Positions 1 through 6,475 of a stretch of DNA of 9,590 nt are shown here, in pieces; positions within the stretch are counted from its first letter, which is position 1; each line of letters opens with the position of its first letter. The DNA lies in contig JARGOI010000035.1 in assembly GCA_029212275.1 (NCBI GenBank), positions 3,176-12,765 of the forward strand. Direction: 5' to 3'. The stretch comes from Thalassolituus sp. (GTDB taxonomy: Bacteria; Pseudomonadota; Gammaproteobacteria; Pseudomonadales; Oceanobacteraceae). A program made the position numbers and the translations under genes. The notes under the pieces were generated by a model. The model had not been told where the DNA came from and did not search any database. It saw only the letters and a program-made list of their open reading frames with translations.

Positions 1-218
1 TGTTAACCGGTATGCCCTTGTATAAATATCGCGTCGACGAATCTGGCAGCTTGGCCACTTGCGTGATTGCAAACGAAGCTGAGCCTGCGACGCTTAGAGA
101 TCCTGATAATGCCGTATTTGTTCTGAATTTCAGAGATGTGGTGTATGGCCGGGTGGCTAATGAAAATGGCGTATGGACCATTCGTTACATCGATGGCAGT
201 TGGGAATCTTTGATGTGA
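1..218 (+). CDS. C-terminal fragment of a large envelope protein, paralogous to the lipoprotein at 3464-6475 (5' end outside window)
   Basis: The reading frame is open from the left edge (first full codon TTA at 3-5) to TGA at 216-218, so the ATG at 12 is probably internal and the gene begins upstream. About 71 residues are visible. The last 35 or so resemble the C-terminus of the 1003-residue lipoprotein in this window: GVWTIRYIDGSW here against GVFVVRYVDGSW there, preceded in both by an AV..L..R....G pattern, with one single-residue gap. One cysteine is visible where the other protein has a nearby pair. The shared end suggests the complete protein is another large lipoprotein or surface protein of the same family. 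The DNA of the two ends is clearly diverged, so this is an old duplication. Function is unknown. A separate 68-residue gene starting at 12 is possible but has no convincing ribosome binding site. Confidence 0.7.
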   Translation, partial: LTGMPLYKYRVDESGSLATCVIANEAEPATLRDPDNAVFVLNFRDVVYGRVANENGVWTIRYIDGSWESLM

Positions 219-249
219 TGCGTTATCTAGAGCACCTCTGAAAGCCGCA

Positions 250-276
250 GCCGCCACTGCATTTTTCAGTGGTGGC
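250..276 (+). terminator. Stem-loop after the upstream fragment, terminator-like without a U tract
   Basis: GCCGCCACTG at 250-259 pairs with CAGTGGTGGC at 267-276 (ten pairs, one G-U) around a CATTTTT loop, starting 32 bases after the stop codon at 218. No run of T follows on either strand, so it is weak as an intrinsic terminator. It may protect the 3' end of the message or mark a Rho-dependent end. Confidence 0.35.
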
Positions 277-432
277 CTAGTCACGACTAAATCATCGTGG
301 GTGAAATTTTGATAAGTGACTGGTATTTCAAAAATTGATAGCTGTTTTAAATTACAGCTTCTTGAAAAATAGCTACACAATAAATAGCTATTTAATAAAT
401 AGGTCCATAAAAAGCACTTGAATAGATACCTA

Positions 433-460
433 CTGAAAGAAGCGCACAGAACCTGTGCGC
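433..460 (-). terminator. Possible intrinsic terminator of the small minus-strand gene
   Basis: A perfect 8-bp stem, GCGCACAG (442-449) with CTGTGCGC (453-460), has a 3-base loop. Read on the minus strand it is followed by TTCTTTC, a broken T-rich stretch, and it lies about 95 bases beyond the stop of the small gene at 556. The distance and the imperfect T tract keep confidence low. Confidence 0.35.
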
Positions 461-555
461 GAATCCATCTTCGGATGTTATTAAGTATCCGTTTAGTTAA
501 GAGCGCCTGCCACTTAAGGACAGAAACTAACAAGTTCTCTTTGTGGTGATTTTAT

Positions 556-765
556 CTACAGTATTCCCATCGAAACAGGCGCGTAAATTCGTACCCTTGT
601 GCATGGTCGCGGCTGCTGACCCGATGCGCTCGAATTACTTTCTGCACTAATGCCTGCCGGGATTTCATCAATTGCGCCACCTTGTTCTAAAAAGGACGTG
701 ATGTCTGCGTGCAATTGCGCTCGACGTTCTTCAGGGGAAACTACATGTTTAGATTTACTCGACAT
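556..765 (-). CDS. Small conserved-type hypothetical protein, 69 aa, with FLxxGGxxxEI motif
   Basis: A 69-residue protein starting at ATG 765-763. GGAGGC lies 5 bases upstream (771-776), a near-ideal Shine-Dalgarno site that fixes the start and supports a real gene. It has no signal peptide or membrane segment. The N-terminal half is charged and likely helical (SPEERRAQL), then comes a core FLEQGGAIDEIPAG, then a Ser/Arg-rich tail that looks disordered. The FL..GG...EI pattern recalls the C-terminal part of SutA, the small RNA-polymerase-binding regulator of Pseudomonas, and other short gammaproteobacterial proteins annotated as regulators. This is a resemblance of a short motif only; the acidic SutA N-terminus is missing. 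It is transcribed divergently from glcB across a 371-base control region. A role in transcription is a guess. Confidence 0.75.
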   Translation of the reverse strand: MSSKSKHVVSPEERRAQLHADITSFLEQGGAIDEIPAGISAESNSSASGQQPRPCTRVRIYAPVSMGIL

Positions 766-837
766 TGTCTGCCTCCAAATTTCAAGAATGAACTTAATAC
801 CGCAGCGATAACCACTTGATTACTTCTGCTGAATCTA

Positions 838-867
838 TTTATACCTCCTTTGTATTGGTTTTGTATA
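838..867 (-). promoter_or_regulatory. Candidate sigma-70 promoter of the small minus-strand gene
   Basis: Read on the minus strand, TATACA (867-862) and TATAAA (843-838) are separated by 18 bases. The -10 box matches TATAAT at five of six positions; the -35 box matches TTGACA at four of six. It would give a leader of about 65 bases before the ATG at 765. The repeat array at 851-890 overlaps the -35 box and extends upstream of it. Confidence 0.35.
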
Positions 868-890
868 GTTTTTTGTATAAGTATCTGTAT
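851..890. repeat. Four TGTAT direct repeats at 11-12 bp spacing
   Basis: TGTAT occurs at 851-855, 862-866, 874-878 and 886-890, giving start-to-start distances of 11, 12 and 12 bases. The flanks are also alike (runs of T before, A or AG after three of the copies). Roughly one repeat per helical turn is what a set of binding sites on one face of DNA, or an intrinsically bent AT-rich segment, would show. The array lies between two divergent genes. Confidence 0.6.
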
Positions 891-988
891 AGGTGTGAGT
901 GATATTTCTTGAGTCCCGAGATTCAGTGGTGCTTTTGCGTAAGGAAAGAAACAAAAATGCGTTAAATTTTTCAGCATATCGCCGTCGT

Positions 989-1011
989 TTGGCAGTTACG
1001 TTGGAGTTACG
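989..1011. repeat. Tandem direct repeat TTGG(C)AGTTACG inside the glcB promoter
   Basis: TTGGCAGTTACG (989-1000) is followed directly by TTGGAGTTACG (1001-1011), identical apart from one missing C. The shared AGTTACG cores are 11 bases apart and sit between the predicted -35 and -10 boxes, where a bound repressor or a spacer-remodelling activator would act. It could be a simple local duplication. Confidence 0.55.
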
Positions 1012-1018
1012 ATATACT
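989..1018 (+). promoter_or_regulatory. Candidate sigma-70 promoter of glcB
   Basis: TTGGCA at 989-994 (five of six matches to TTGACA) and TATACT at 1013-1018 (five of six matches to TATAAT) are 18 bases apart. Transcription would start near 1025, giving a leader of about 110 bases. The spacer is occupied by a tandem repeat, noted separately. Confidence 0.45.
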
Positions 1019-1064
1019 TCGCAGCCTTGAAATTTGATACCTATATTAATCCTAGAACTCGACC

Positions 1065-1114
1065 CATCTGTGGAAAACAGATGAATCCAGTCAAGACACA
1101 GTGGTTGCTGTGTC
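1065..1114 (+). promoter_or_regulatory. Two hairpins in the glcB 5' leader
   Basis: Hairpin 1 is CATCTG (1065-1070) with CAGATG (1078-1083), loop TGGAAAA. Hairpin 2 is GACACAG (1095-1101) with CTGTGTC (1108-1114), loop TGGTTG. CTGTG at 1068-1072 could instead pair with CACAG at 1097-1101, which would break both. Hairpin 2 ends 12 bases before the glcB Shine-Dalgarno site. This layout would suit a leader that switches folds, but the stems are short. Confidence 0.35.
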
Positions 1115-1140
1115 CTTACTATTTATTGAGGCAAAAATGA
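1081..1140 (+). CDS. Possible 19-aa leader peptide overlapping the glcB start
   Basis: ATG at 1081 opens a frame reading MNPVKTQWLLCPYYLLRQK and ending at TGA 1138-1140, which overlaps the glcB ATG (1137-1139) as ATGA. A weak GGA lies 6 bases before its start. That site is in the loop of hairpin 1 and the start codon is in its 3' arm. If translated it would couple to glcB. A 19-codon frame can arise by chance, and glcB has its own ribosome binding site, so this is tentative. Confidence 0.25.
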   Translation: MNPVKTQWLLCPYYLLRQK

Positions 1141-3317
1141 CAGATTACGTTCAGAAGGGCGGCCTGCAGATCGCTCGCGAGTTATACGACTTCATTAATG
1201 ACAAAGCGATTCCTGGAACCGGTGTGGAACAGGAAGCATTTTGGTCAGGTTTTGATGCGGTTGCTAACGAGCTAGCACCGAAAAATCGCGCATTGTTAGC
1301 TAAACGTGATGATCTTCAAGCGAAGATTGATGCCTATCATTCAGACCGCAAGGGTCAGACTCACAATGCGGCTGAATACAAAGCTTTCTTACAAGAAATT
1401 GGTTACCTGTTACCTGAAGGTGAAGATTTTGAAGCAACTACTGCCAATGTCGAGCCAGAAATTGGCACCATGGCAGGTCCTCAGCTGGTTGTACCAGTGA
1501 TGAACGCACGCTTTGCGCTGAACGCTGCCAATGCACGTTGGGGTTCTTTGTACGATGCACTTTACGGCACCAATGTTATTTCTGAAGAAGGTGGCGCAGA
1601 TAAACTTGCGGGCGGTTACAACAAAGTTCGTGGCGATAAAGTGATTACCTACGCACGTGACTTTTTAAACGAAGCCGCACCGCTAGATGGTGCCGATCAT
1701 GTGAATACTATTGGCTACCGTATTGATAATGATCGCTTGGTAGCAACGTTAGAAGGCGGTCAGGACGTTGGTTTAGATAATCCAGCGCAATTGGTCGGGT
1801 ACAAAGGTGATAAATCTGCACCAGAAGCTATCCTGCTGGTAAACAATGGTTTGCATTTCGAAATTCAAATTGATGCAACTTCACCGGTTGGCTCAACCGA
1901 TGCGGCTGGCGTTAAAGATATTTTGATGGAATCTGCACTGACCACCATCATGGACTGTGAAGACTCTGTTGCTGCCGTTGACGCGGCTGACAAAGTAGTC
2001 ACCTACGGTAACTGGTTAGGTCTGATGAAAGGCGACCTAGCAGAAGAAGTGACCAAAGGTGGCAAAACCTTCACGCGTACCATGAATCCAGATCGCGAAT
2101 ACCTAGGCGTTAACGGCGAAACCGTTAAGCTGAAAGGTCGTTCTATGCTGTTCATCCGTAACGTGGGTCATTTGATGACCAATCCAGCAATTTTATTGGC
2201 AGACGGCGCTGAAGTTCCAGAAGGCATTATGGATGGCATGATGACGACTCTGATTGCTATGCACGATTTAAAAGGCAATGCGCCTTTCCAAAACTCGACC
2301 GCCGCATCAGTCAACATCGTTAAGCCTAAAATGCATGGCCCAGAAGAGGTGGCGTTTACCAACGAATTGTTTGGTCGTATTGAAGACGCGTTAGGTTTGC
2401 CTCGCTTCACAATGAAAGTCGGCATCATGGACGAAGAGCGTCGTACCACCGTCAACCTGAAAGAATGTATCCGTGCTGCTAAAGACCGTGTGGTATTCAT
2501 TAACACAGGGTTCTTGGATCGCACTGGTGACGAAATCCATACGTCTATGTTGGCAGGTCCTTTTGTTCCTAAAACCACCATGAAGCAGCAAACCTGGATC
2601 AATGCCTATGAAAACTGGAACGTCGATACCGGTTTAGAAACAGGCTTACAAGGTCGCGCGCAAATTGGTAAAGGCATGTGGGCGATTCCAGATGAGATGG
2701 GTCAAATGATGGAACAGAAGATCGGCCATCCAAAAGCGGGTGCTAATACTGCTTGGGTTCCATCACCAACGGCTGCTACTTTACACGCAATGCACTACCA
2801 TAAAGTGGACGTGTTTGCCGTTCAGAATGAATTGAAATCTCGTACGCACGCGTCAATCGATGACATCCTGAGTATTCCGTTGATGACGGCTGAGCAGGTT
2901 GCTGCGCTGACACCAGAGCAAATTCAGAAAGAAATTGATAACAACTGCCAAGGTATATTGGGCTACGTTGTACGCTGGGTCGATGCAGGTGTTGGTTGTT
3001 CTAAAGTGCCAGACATCAACAACGTCGGCTTAATGGAAGATCGCGCGACATTGCGTATCTCTTCGCAACACGTGGCTAACTGGCTAGAACACGGTATTTG
3101 TACCCGTGCGCAAGTCGAAGATGGGCTCAAGCGTATGGCTGTTGTCGTTGATGGTCAAAATGCTAAAGACCCTTCGTACATTGCTATGGCTCCAAGCTAT
3201 GATGGCATTGCGTTTACAGCTGCGTCTGATCTTATTTTTAAAGGCAAAGAGCAGCCCAGCGGTTATACCGAGCCACTGTTGCATGCTTACCGTTTGAAGT
3301 TCAAAGCAGCGCAATAA
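1137..3317 (+). CDS. glcB: Malate synthase G
   Basis: A cytosolic enzyme that condenses glyoxylate with acetyl-CoA to give malate and CoA, in the glyoxylate shunt and glycolate use. The product is 726 residues, close to the 723 of E. coli GlcB, so it is the monomeric G isoform with its extra N-terminal and inserted domains, not the shorter A form. Key residues by family correspondence are Arg341 in FIRNVGHLM, Mg2+ ligands Glu433 in GIMDEERRT and Asp461 in NTGFLDRTGDEIH, catalytic base Asp635 in LMEDRATLRIS, and Cys621 matching E. coli Cys617. The start at 1137 is chosen over the in-frame GTG at 1101 because TGAGG lies 5 bases upstream and MTDYVQKGGLQIA matches the family N-terminus. No glcDEF or aceA is adjacent. 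A terminator follows directly, so it is probably transcribed alone. Confidence 0.98.
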   Translation: MTDYVQKGGLQIARELYDFINDKAIPGTGVEQEAFWSGFDAVANELAPKNRALLAKRDDLQAKIDAYHSDRKGQTHNAAEYKAFLQEIGYLLPEGEDFEATTANVEPEIGTMAGPQLVVPVMNARFALNAANARWGSLYDALYGTNVISEEGGADKLAGGYNKVRGDKVITYARDFLNEAAPLDGADHVNTIGYRIDNDRLVATLEGGQDVGLDNPAQLVGYKGDKSAPEAILLVNNGLHFEIQIDATSPVGSTDAAGVKDILMESALTTIMDCEDSVAAVDAADKVVTYGNWLGLMKGDLAEEVTKGGKTFTRTMNPDREYLGVNGETVKLKGRSMLFIRNVGHLMTNPAILLADGAEVPEGIMDGMMTTLIAMHDLKGNAPFQNSTAASVNIVKPKMHGPEEVAFTNELFGRIEDALGLPRFTMKVGIMDEERRTTVNLKECIRAAKDRVVFINTGFLDRTGDEIHTSMLAGPFVPKTTMKQQTWINAYENWNVDTGLETGLQGRAQIGKGMWAIPDEMGQMMEQKIGHPKAGANTAWVPSPTAATLHAMHYHKVDVFAVQNELKSRTHASIDDILSIPLMTAEQVAALTPEQIQKEIDNNCQGILGYVVRWVDAGVGCSKVPDINNVGLMEDRATLRISSQHVANWLEHGICTRAQVEDGLKRMAVVVDGQNAKDPSYIAMAPSYDGIAFTAASDLIFKGKEQPSGYTEPLLHAYRLKFKAAQ

Positions 3318-3336
3318 GCGTAAAGCACTGTCAATC

Positions 3337-3360
3337 AACCCGGCTTAGGCCGGGTTTTTT
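3337..3360 (+). terminator. Intrinsic terminator of glcB
   Basis: AACCCGGC (3337-3344) pairs with GCCGGGTT (3349-3356) around a TTAG loop and runs into TTTTTT (3355-3360), 19 bases after the glcB stop. This is a textbook Rho-independent terminator and separates glcB from the lipoprotein gene. Confidence 0.92.
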
Positions 3361-3411
3361 ATGTAAAATCAGGGTAAAAGCAGCAATCTACAGCTATCCT
3401 CAAAGTCTATC

Positions 3412-3441
3412 TTTACTAAATTCACGTACACTTGTTTTAAT
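3412..3441 (+). promoter_or_regulatory. Weak candidate promoter of the lipoprotein/barrel pair
   Basis: TTTACT (3412-3417) and TTTAAT (3436-3441) lie 18 bases apart. The -10 box matches at five of six positions and the -35 box at four. A start near 3448 would leave a leader of about 16 bases before ATG 3464. A new promoter is expected here because a strong terminator ends the preceding gene. Confidence 0.3.
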
Positions 3442-3463
3442 TACCTAAATGGTCCTCTTGGCA

Positions 3464-6400
3464 ATGAAAATAAAAAATAAAACCAATCAGTTACTGGCAC
3501 TCTCTTTATGTATTCTTTTGACGGCGTGCAGTGGCAATAATAGTTCGTCGAAATCAACCAGAAAATCACAAGATGGCACTGTTGTTGGCCAGGTAGATAC
3601 CGCCACAGAAAATGCGCGTGTCACTATGGTCGCGTTATCCTTCGAAGGTCAGCCAAACCGCATCGTCGATTCCAATGGCAATAATGTGTTTGATGGATTC
3701 ATTACCACGACCAACGATTCTGGACGTTTTTCTTTGCCTCTTTTAGAGGATTCAGTCGGCACCAGTATGCTCGCCATTGCCACAGATCCAAATGGCGCGG
3801 CAACTTATTACTGTGAGTTGCCCGCAGGTTGTGGCTCAACCGCTTATAAAGACCGTAAAGCGTTCAATGCCCCAAGCTCATTTCCATTGGATTTACGGGC
3901 TGGTGTGGGTGAAATTAACGTAGATATGTCGATTAACGTAACTTGGATCAGTGATTTAGCCAGCAGCTTAGCAACGACTGTGTATACCGACCAAGTTCAA
4001 AATGCACAAAATGTTTCTGATCGTGACGATATTGGCTCTGGCGCTGACGTCGATACGCCACGTACCGGTGTTTATAACGAATACACGATCGAATTAGCGA
4101 ATCTACATGTGTCCAAGCTTTTTGGTATCTCAGACATCATTTCGGTGTCACCCATTGGTCCAAGCCGTATTTCACAGTCGACAAACTTATCGTCAAGCCA
4201 GTTAAAAGAAAGTTTTTATTATGGTGCTTTAGTGGCCGCCATGCCGGTATTAATTGAGCGTAAATCCTTACCGTACACTGAGTTAGTGGCAAACATAACG
4301 GATGATATACGTACTCGCCAAGGTCAATTACTGCAAAAGGACAATAGCGGAAACTCTGTTGCTATGGCCGATATTTTTTCAATTGCAGCAGAAATATTAA
4401 GTGCAAATATCGACTTTGCTAATGGCCGTGGCGCGTTAGTCCCCGGTGAAGCAAATGCGGCATTAATTTCGTTAAACAATAAATTAGACAGTTTTCAAGA
4501 TGGCGTAGAAACCAACGTACAAATTGATGTGCCCGCGGCGCTAGCAGACTGGGTAACTAATATTGGTAAAGCAAAACAGTTTGTAGCCGATTTGAATGAA
4601 GCCATTGAGAATTTTTGGGCCTCCGATCCTAATAAAGCAAGTTTCATTGATCCCGGCCATGCCGAACGTTTGAATCAATATTACCAATCGCATGAAACCT
4701 TGTATAAAGAATTATCGCCGGTCTTATTCAATTCTTTGCAAGATATTATGTACGCCACAGAATATCTGGTTGGATGTGTGAATAATAACAACGTTTGCCC
4801 AGCGAGCAACGTCTCTGAGTCTGGAACTGGAGTAATGTTTGCCTATGAAGTCACTACGACTTCAGATACAACTACGAAGTCTGTGTCATTATCAAGCGGA
4901 GATTTGGTATTAACTTATTTGCCGGTGAAAACCTCTGCTGAGGATACAGGACCGTATTCAACGTTTGATATTGAATTAACTGAAGGTTCTTTGACAACAA
5001 ATGGGACTCAAGTTTTTTGGAAGAAAGACACGATTTCTGATGGCAGTATTGAAGAAAAACCCTATATTCGTTTGGTGTATGACGACAAATATGACACAGC
5101 ACCGTCTTTTGAAGTTACCGAACCTTCTCAAATTACCGTAGTTTGGCCTTCGGTCAGTTTTGAAGCGGAAATTACCAATGCCAACGAAGAAGACAATGGT
5201 ACTCATGAAGTTGACATTCTTTTTGAAACAAACTTAGTTGGTGTGACTGATCCATTAGTTGTGAATTCTGAACGTCGTTACAATCCATTGACCGTAGTAT
5301 TTTGGGTTCGCTCTTTTTTGTATGCAACAAGCGAAAACACTGAGGAAGCGAAAAACTTACCTTTAATTAACAGTAATTCAGTACAGTCTGAGTTACGAAC
5401 GTCTTTTGCTCTTTCATTTTATCCCCCTAGCAAATGGCCTCAGGCATCAAATTTCTTTAATTCTCGCAATGACCAAGCCTCTAATATTACTGATATGGTC
5501 AGCTTGCGCAAAGACACTAAAACAATAGATGGTGTTGCTGTCGAAATTTTTGATGAGAAATTAGTCAGCCAAGAAAAAATCTCTCGTATCCGTGTTTTTC
5601 CATATAACTCAGGGACTAATTCTACTTCTATACAAGCTTGCAGTATTTCTGGTGCATTAGGATCTGATCTTGATACAGATTCTGGTGATTCTTGTTCAGG
5701 TATAACTCGTTTGGTGGGCGATATTTCTTTAGATGACTTACTGCAAGATAACTTCGAGTCTGGTGAATTAGAAAAGTATACAATCGTTGCTAACGGTCAG
5801 TATGAGATTGATCTTAACAATGGTGGGCAGTATGCACTGGTTACTGAATCTCAAGACAGTAACGGTAACACGGTTAGAACCTTTGCTGGTTTTCAAACGG
5901 GTGTAGATTATGGTCCATTCGATGGAACCTTTAGTGGCGATCAACAGCAGTCTATTGAATTAGGTATTGATCAATTGCAATTGATTTTTCAAAGTCGAAT
6001 GGAAAGTGGTAATGATGTTATTCCATTGGATGTCGGAGCTACGTTACAGCGAAGTGTTGACGACATTTACTCAGTAAGTTTGTTGTATAAATTTGATGCT
6101 GAATTTGATGTGGGTGGAGTACCCTTAGGAAGCAATGCTCAAGTGTTAATTTTAGAGTACGAAGTTAAGCGTGACGAAGAATTAAATTTTGAGGTCGAAA
6201 TCGGTTCGGCTATTGTTTTCAGAAGTGGCGTTGTGTTATCTGGAAGAGAAGAATCCGTTGGCTCGACACTCTCTTCGCGGGTTGAATATCCAGAAGGCAC
6301 ACAAAACTTTGGCTGTGGCTTAGATGATCGAGATAAATTGGTATCCGGTGAAGACTGTGAAGCGGTCGCGTATTTACGTGTCCGAGGTAACTTGGTGGGC

Positions 6401-6475
6401 ACCATTCGGGAAGAAAGAAAAGGCGTATTTGTCGTGCGCTACGTGGACGGATCGTGGACGATTTTAGGTGCTTAA
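3464..6475 (+). CDS. Large outer-membrane lipoprotein of unknown function, 1003 aa
   Basis: Residues 1-22 form a lipoprotein signal: Lys/Asn-rich start, hydrophobic LLALSLCILL, lipobox LTAC with Cys22 as the lipidated residue. Ser-Gly follows, with no Asp at +2, which favours the outer membrane, then a Ser/Asn linker. Residues about 38-105 (GTVVGQV ... TTTNDSGRFSLPL) look like a carboxypeptidase-regulatory-type beta sandwich. YYCELPAGCG and a NVTWISDLAS stretch follow, a layout I associate with many uncharacterised gammaproteobacterial lipoproteins. Residues about 240-430 look mostly helical; the rest looks beta-rich. The mature part has eight cysteines besides Cys22, in four close pairs: 117/123, 438/445, 726/744, 951/965. 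ATG 3464 is preferred over 3449 because it gives a compact signal peptide; neither has a clear Shine-Dalgarno site. The stop overlaps the next gene. The C-terminus (VRYVDGSW) is shared with the fragment at 1-218. Function not recognised. Confidence 0.85.
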   Translation: MKIKNKTNQLLALSLCILLTACSGNNSSSKSTRKSQDGTVVGQVDTATENARVTMVALSFEGQPNRIVDSNGNNVFDGFITTTNDSGRFSLPLLEDSVGTSMLAIATDPNGAATYYCELPAGCGSTAYKDRKAFNAPSSFPLDLRAGVGEINVDMSINVTWISDLASSLATTVYTDQVQNAQNVSDRDDIGSGADVDTPRTGVYNEYTIELANLHVSKLFGISDIISVSPIGPSRISQSTNLSSSQLKESFYYGALVAAMPVLIERKSLPYTELVANITDDIRTRQGQLLQKDNSGNSVAMADIFSIAAEILSANIDFANGRGALVPGEANAALISLNNKLDSFQDGVETNVQIDVPAALADWVTNIGKAKQFVADLNEAIENFWASDPNKASFIDPGHAERLNQYYQSHETLYKELSPVLFNSLQDIMYATEYLVGCVNNNNVCPASNVSESGTGVMFAYEVTTTSDTTTKSVSLSSGDLVLTYLPVKTSAEDTGPYSTFDIELTEGSLTTNGTQVFWKKDTISDGSIEEKPYIRLVYDDKYDTAPSFEVTEPSQITVVWPSVSFEAEITNANEEDNGTHEVDILFETNLVGVTDPLVVNSERRYNPLTVVFWVRSFLYATSENTEEAKNLPLINSNSVQSELRTSFALSFYPPSKWPQASNFFNSRNDQASNITDMVSLRKDTKTIDGVAVEIFDEKLVSQEKISRIRVFPYNSGTNSTSIQACSISGALGSDLDTDSGDSCSGITRLVGDISLDDLLQDNFESGELEKYTIVANGQYEIDLNNGGQYALVTESQDSNGNTVRTFAGFQTGVDYGPFDGTFSGDQQQSIELGIDQLQLIFQSRMESGNDVIPLDVGATLQRSVDDIYSVSLLYKFDAEFDVGGVPLGSNAQVLILEYEVKRDEELNFEVEIGSAIVFRSGVVLSGREESVGSTLSSRVEYPEGTQNFGCGLDDRDKLVSGEDCEAVAYLRVRGNLVGTIREERKGVFVVRYVDGSWTILGA

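Larger units (their letters stand above)
219..555. other. Gene-free AT-rich intergenic region with several inverted repeats
   Basis: I see no credible gene in these 337 bases. The region lies between the converging ends of the upstream (+) fragment and the small (-) gene. It holds a 10-bp hairpin at 250-276, AGCTGT/ACAGCT at 340-345 and 354-359, a perfect 14-bp palindrome at 381-394 (TAAATAGCTATTTA), an 8-bp GC-rich hairpin at 442-460, a C(TTCG)G-capped hairpin at 466-477, and a looser TTAG-TTAAG/CTTAA-CTAA pairing at 493-530. Some of these can serve as terminators for the converging genes; the rest are unexplained. Confidence 0.6.
766..1136. other. Divergent control region between the small minus-strand gene and glcB
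   Basis: These 371 bases hold no full-size gene. In order they carry the 5' leader and likely promoter of the minus-strand gene (766-867), a TGTAT repeat array (851-890), a featureless stretch (about 900-985), the likely glcB promoter with a tandem repeat (989-1018), and a roughly 110-base glcB leader with two hairpins and a short upstream ORF. Confidence 0.6.

Noticed and set aside
3..533. 176-codon open frame on the minus strand
   Set aside because: It runs antisense through the upstream fragment, whose frame has protein similarity to the lipoprotein, and crosses the repeat-rich gene-free stretch; its translation shows no domain.
957..965. AAGGA followed by ATG CGT TAA, a two-codon ORF
   Set aside because: It is upstream of the predicted glcB promoter and too short to mean anything without expression data.
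741..977. 78-codon minus-strand frame overlapping the small gene start
   Set aside because: It overlaps the promoter, repeats and well-supported start of the small gene in another frame, with no ribosome binding site and a low-complexity translation.
1101..1136. Upstream GTG start extending malate synthase by 12 residues
   Set aside because: There is no Shine-Dalgarno site, the extension lies in a hairpin, and the ATG at 1137 has TGAGG at good spacing and matches the family N-terminus.
2168..2602. 144-codon minus-strand frame inside glcB
   Set aside because: It is a shadow of the strongly conserved malate synthase frame and has no recognisable product.
3449..3463. Upstream ATG start for the lipoprotein
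   Set aside because: It adds MVLLA before a complete Lys-rich signal peptide and would sit almost at the predicted transcription start. Not excluded, only less likely.
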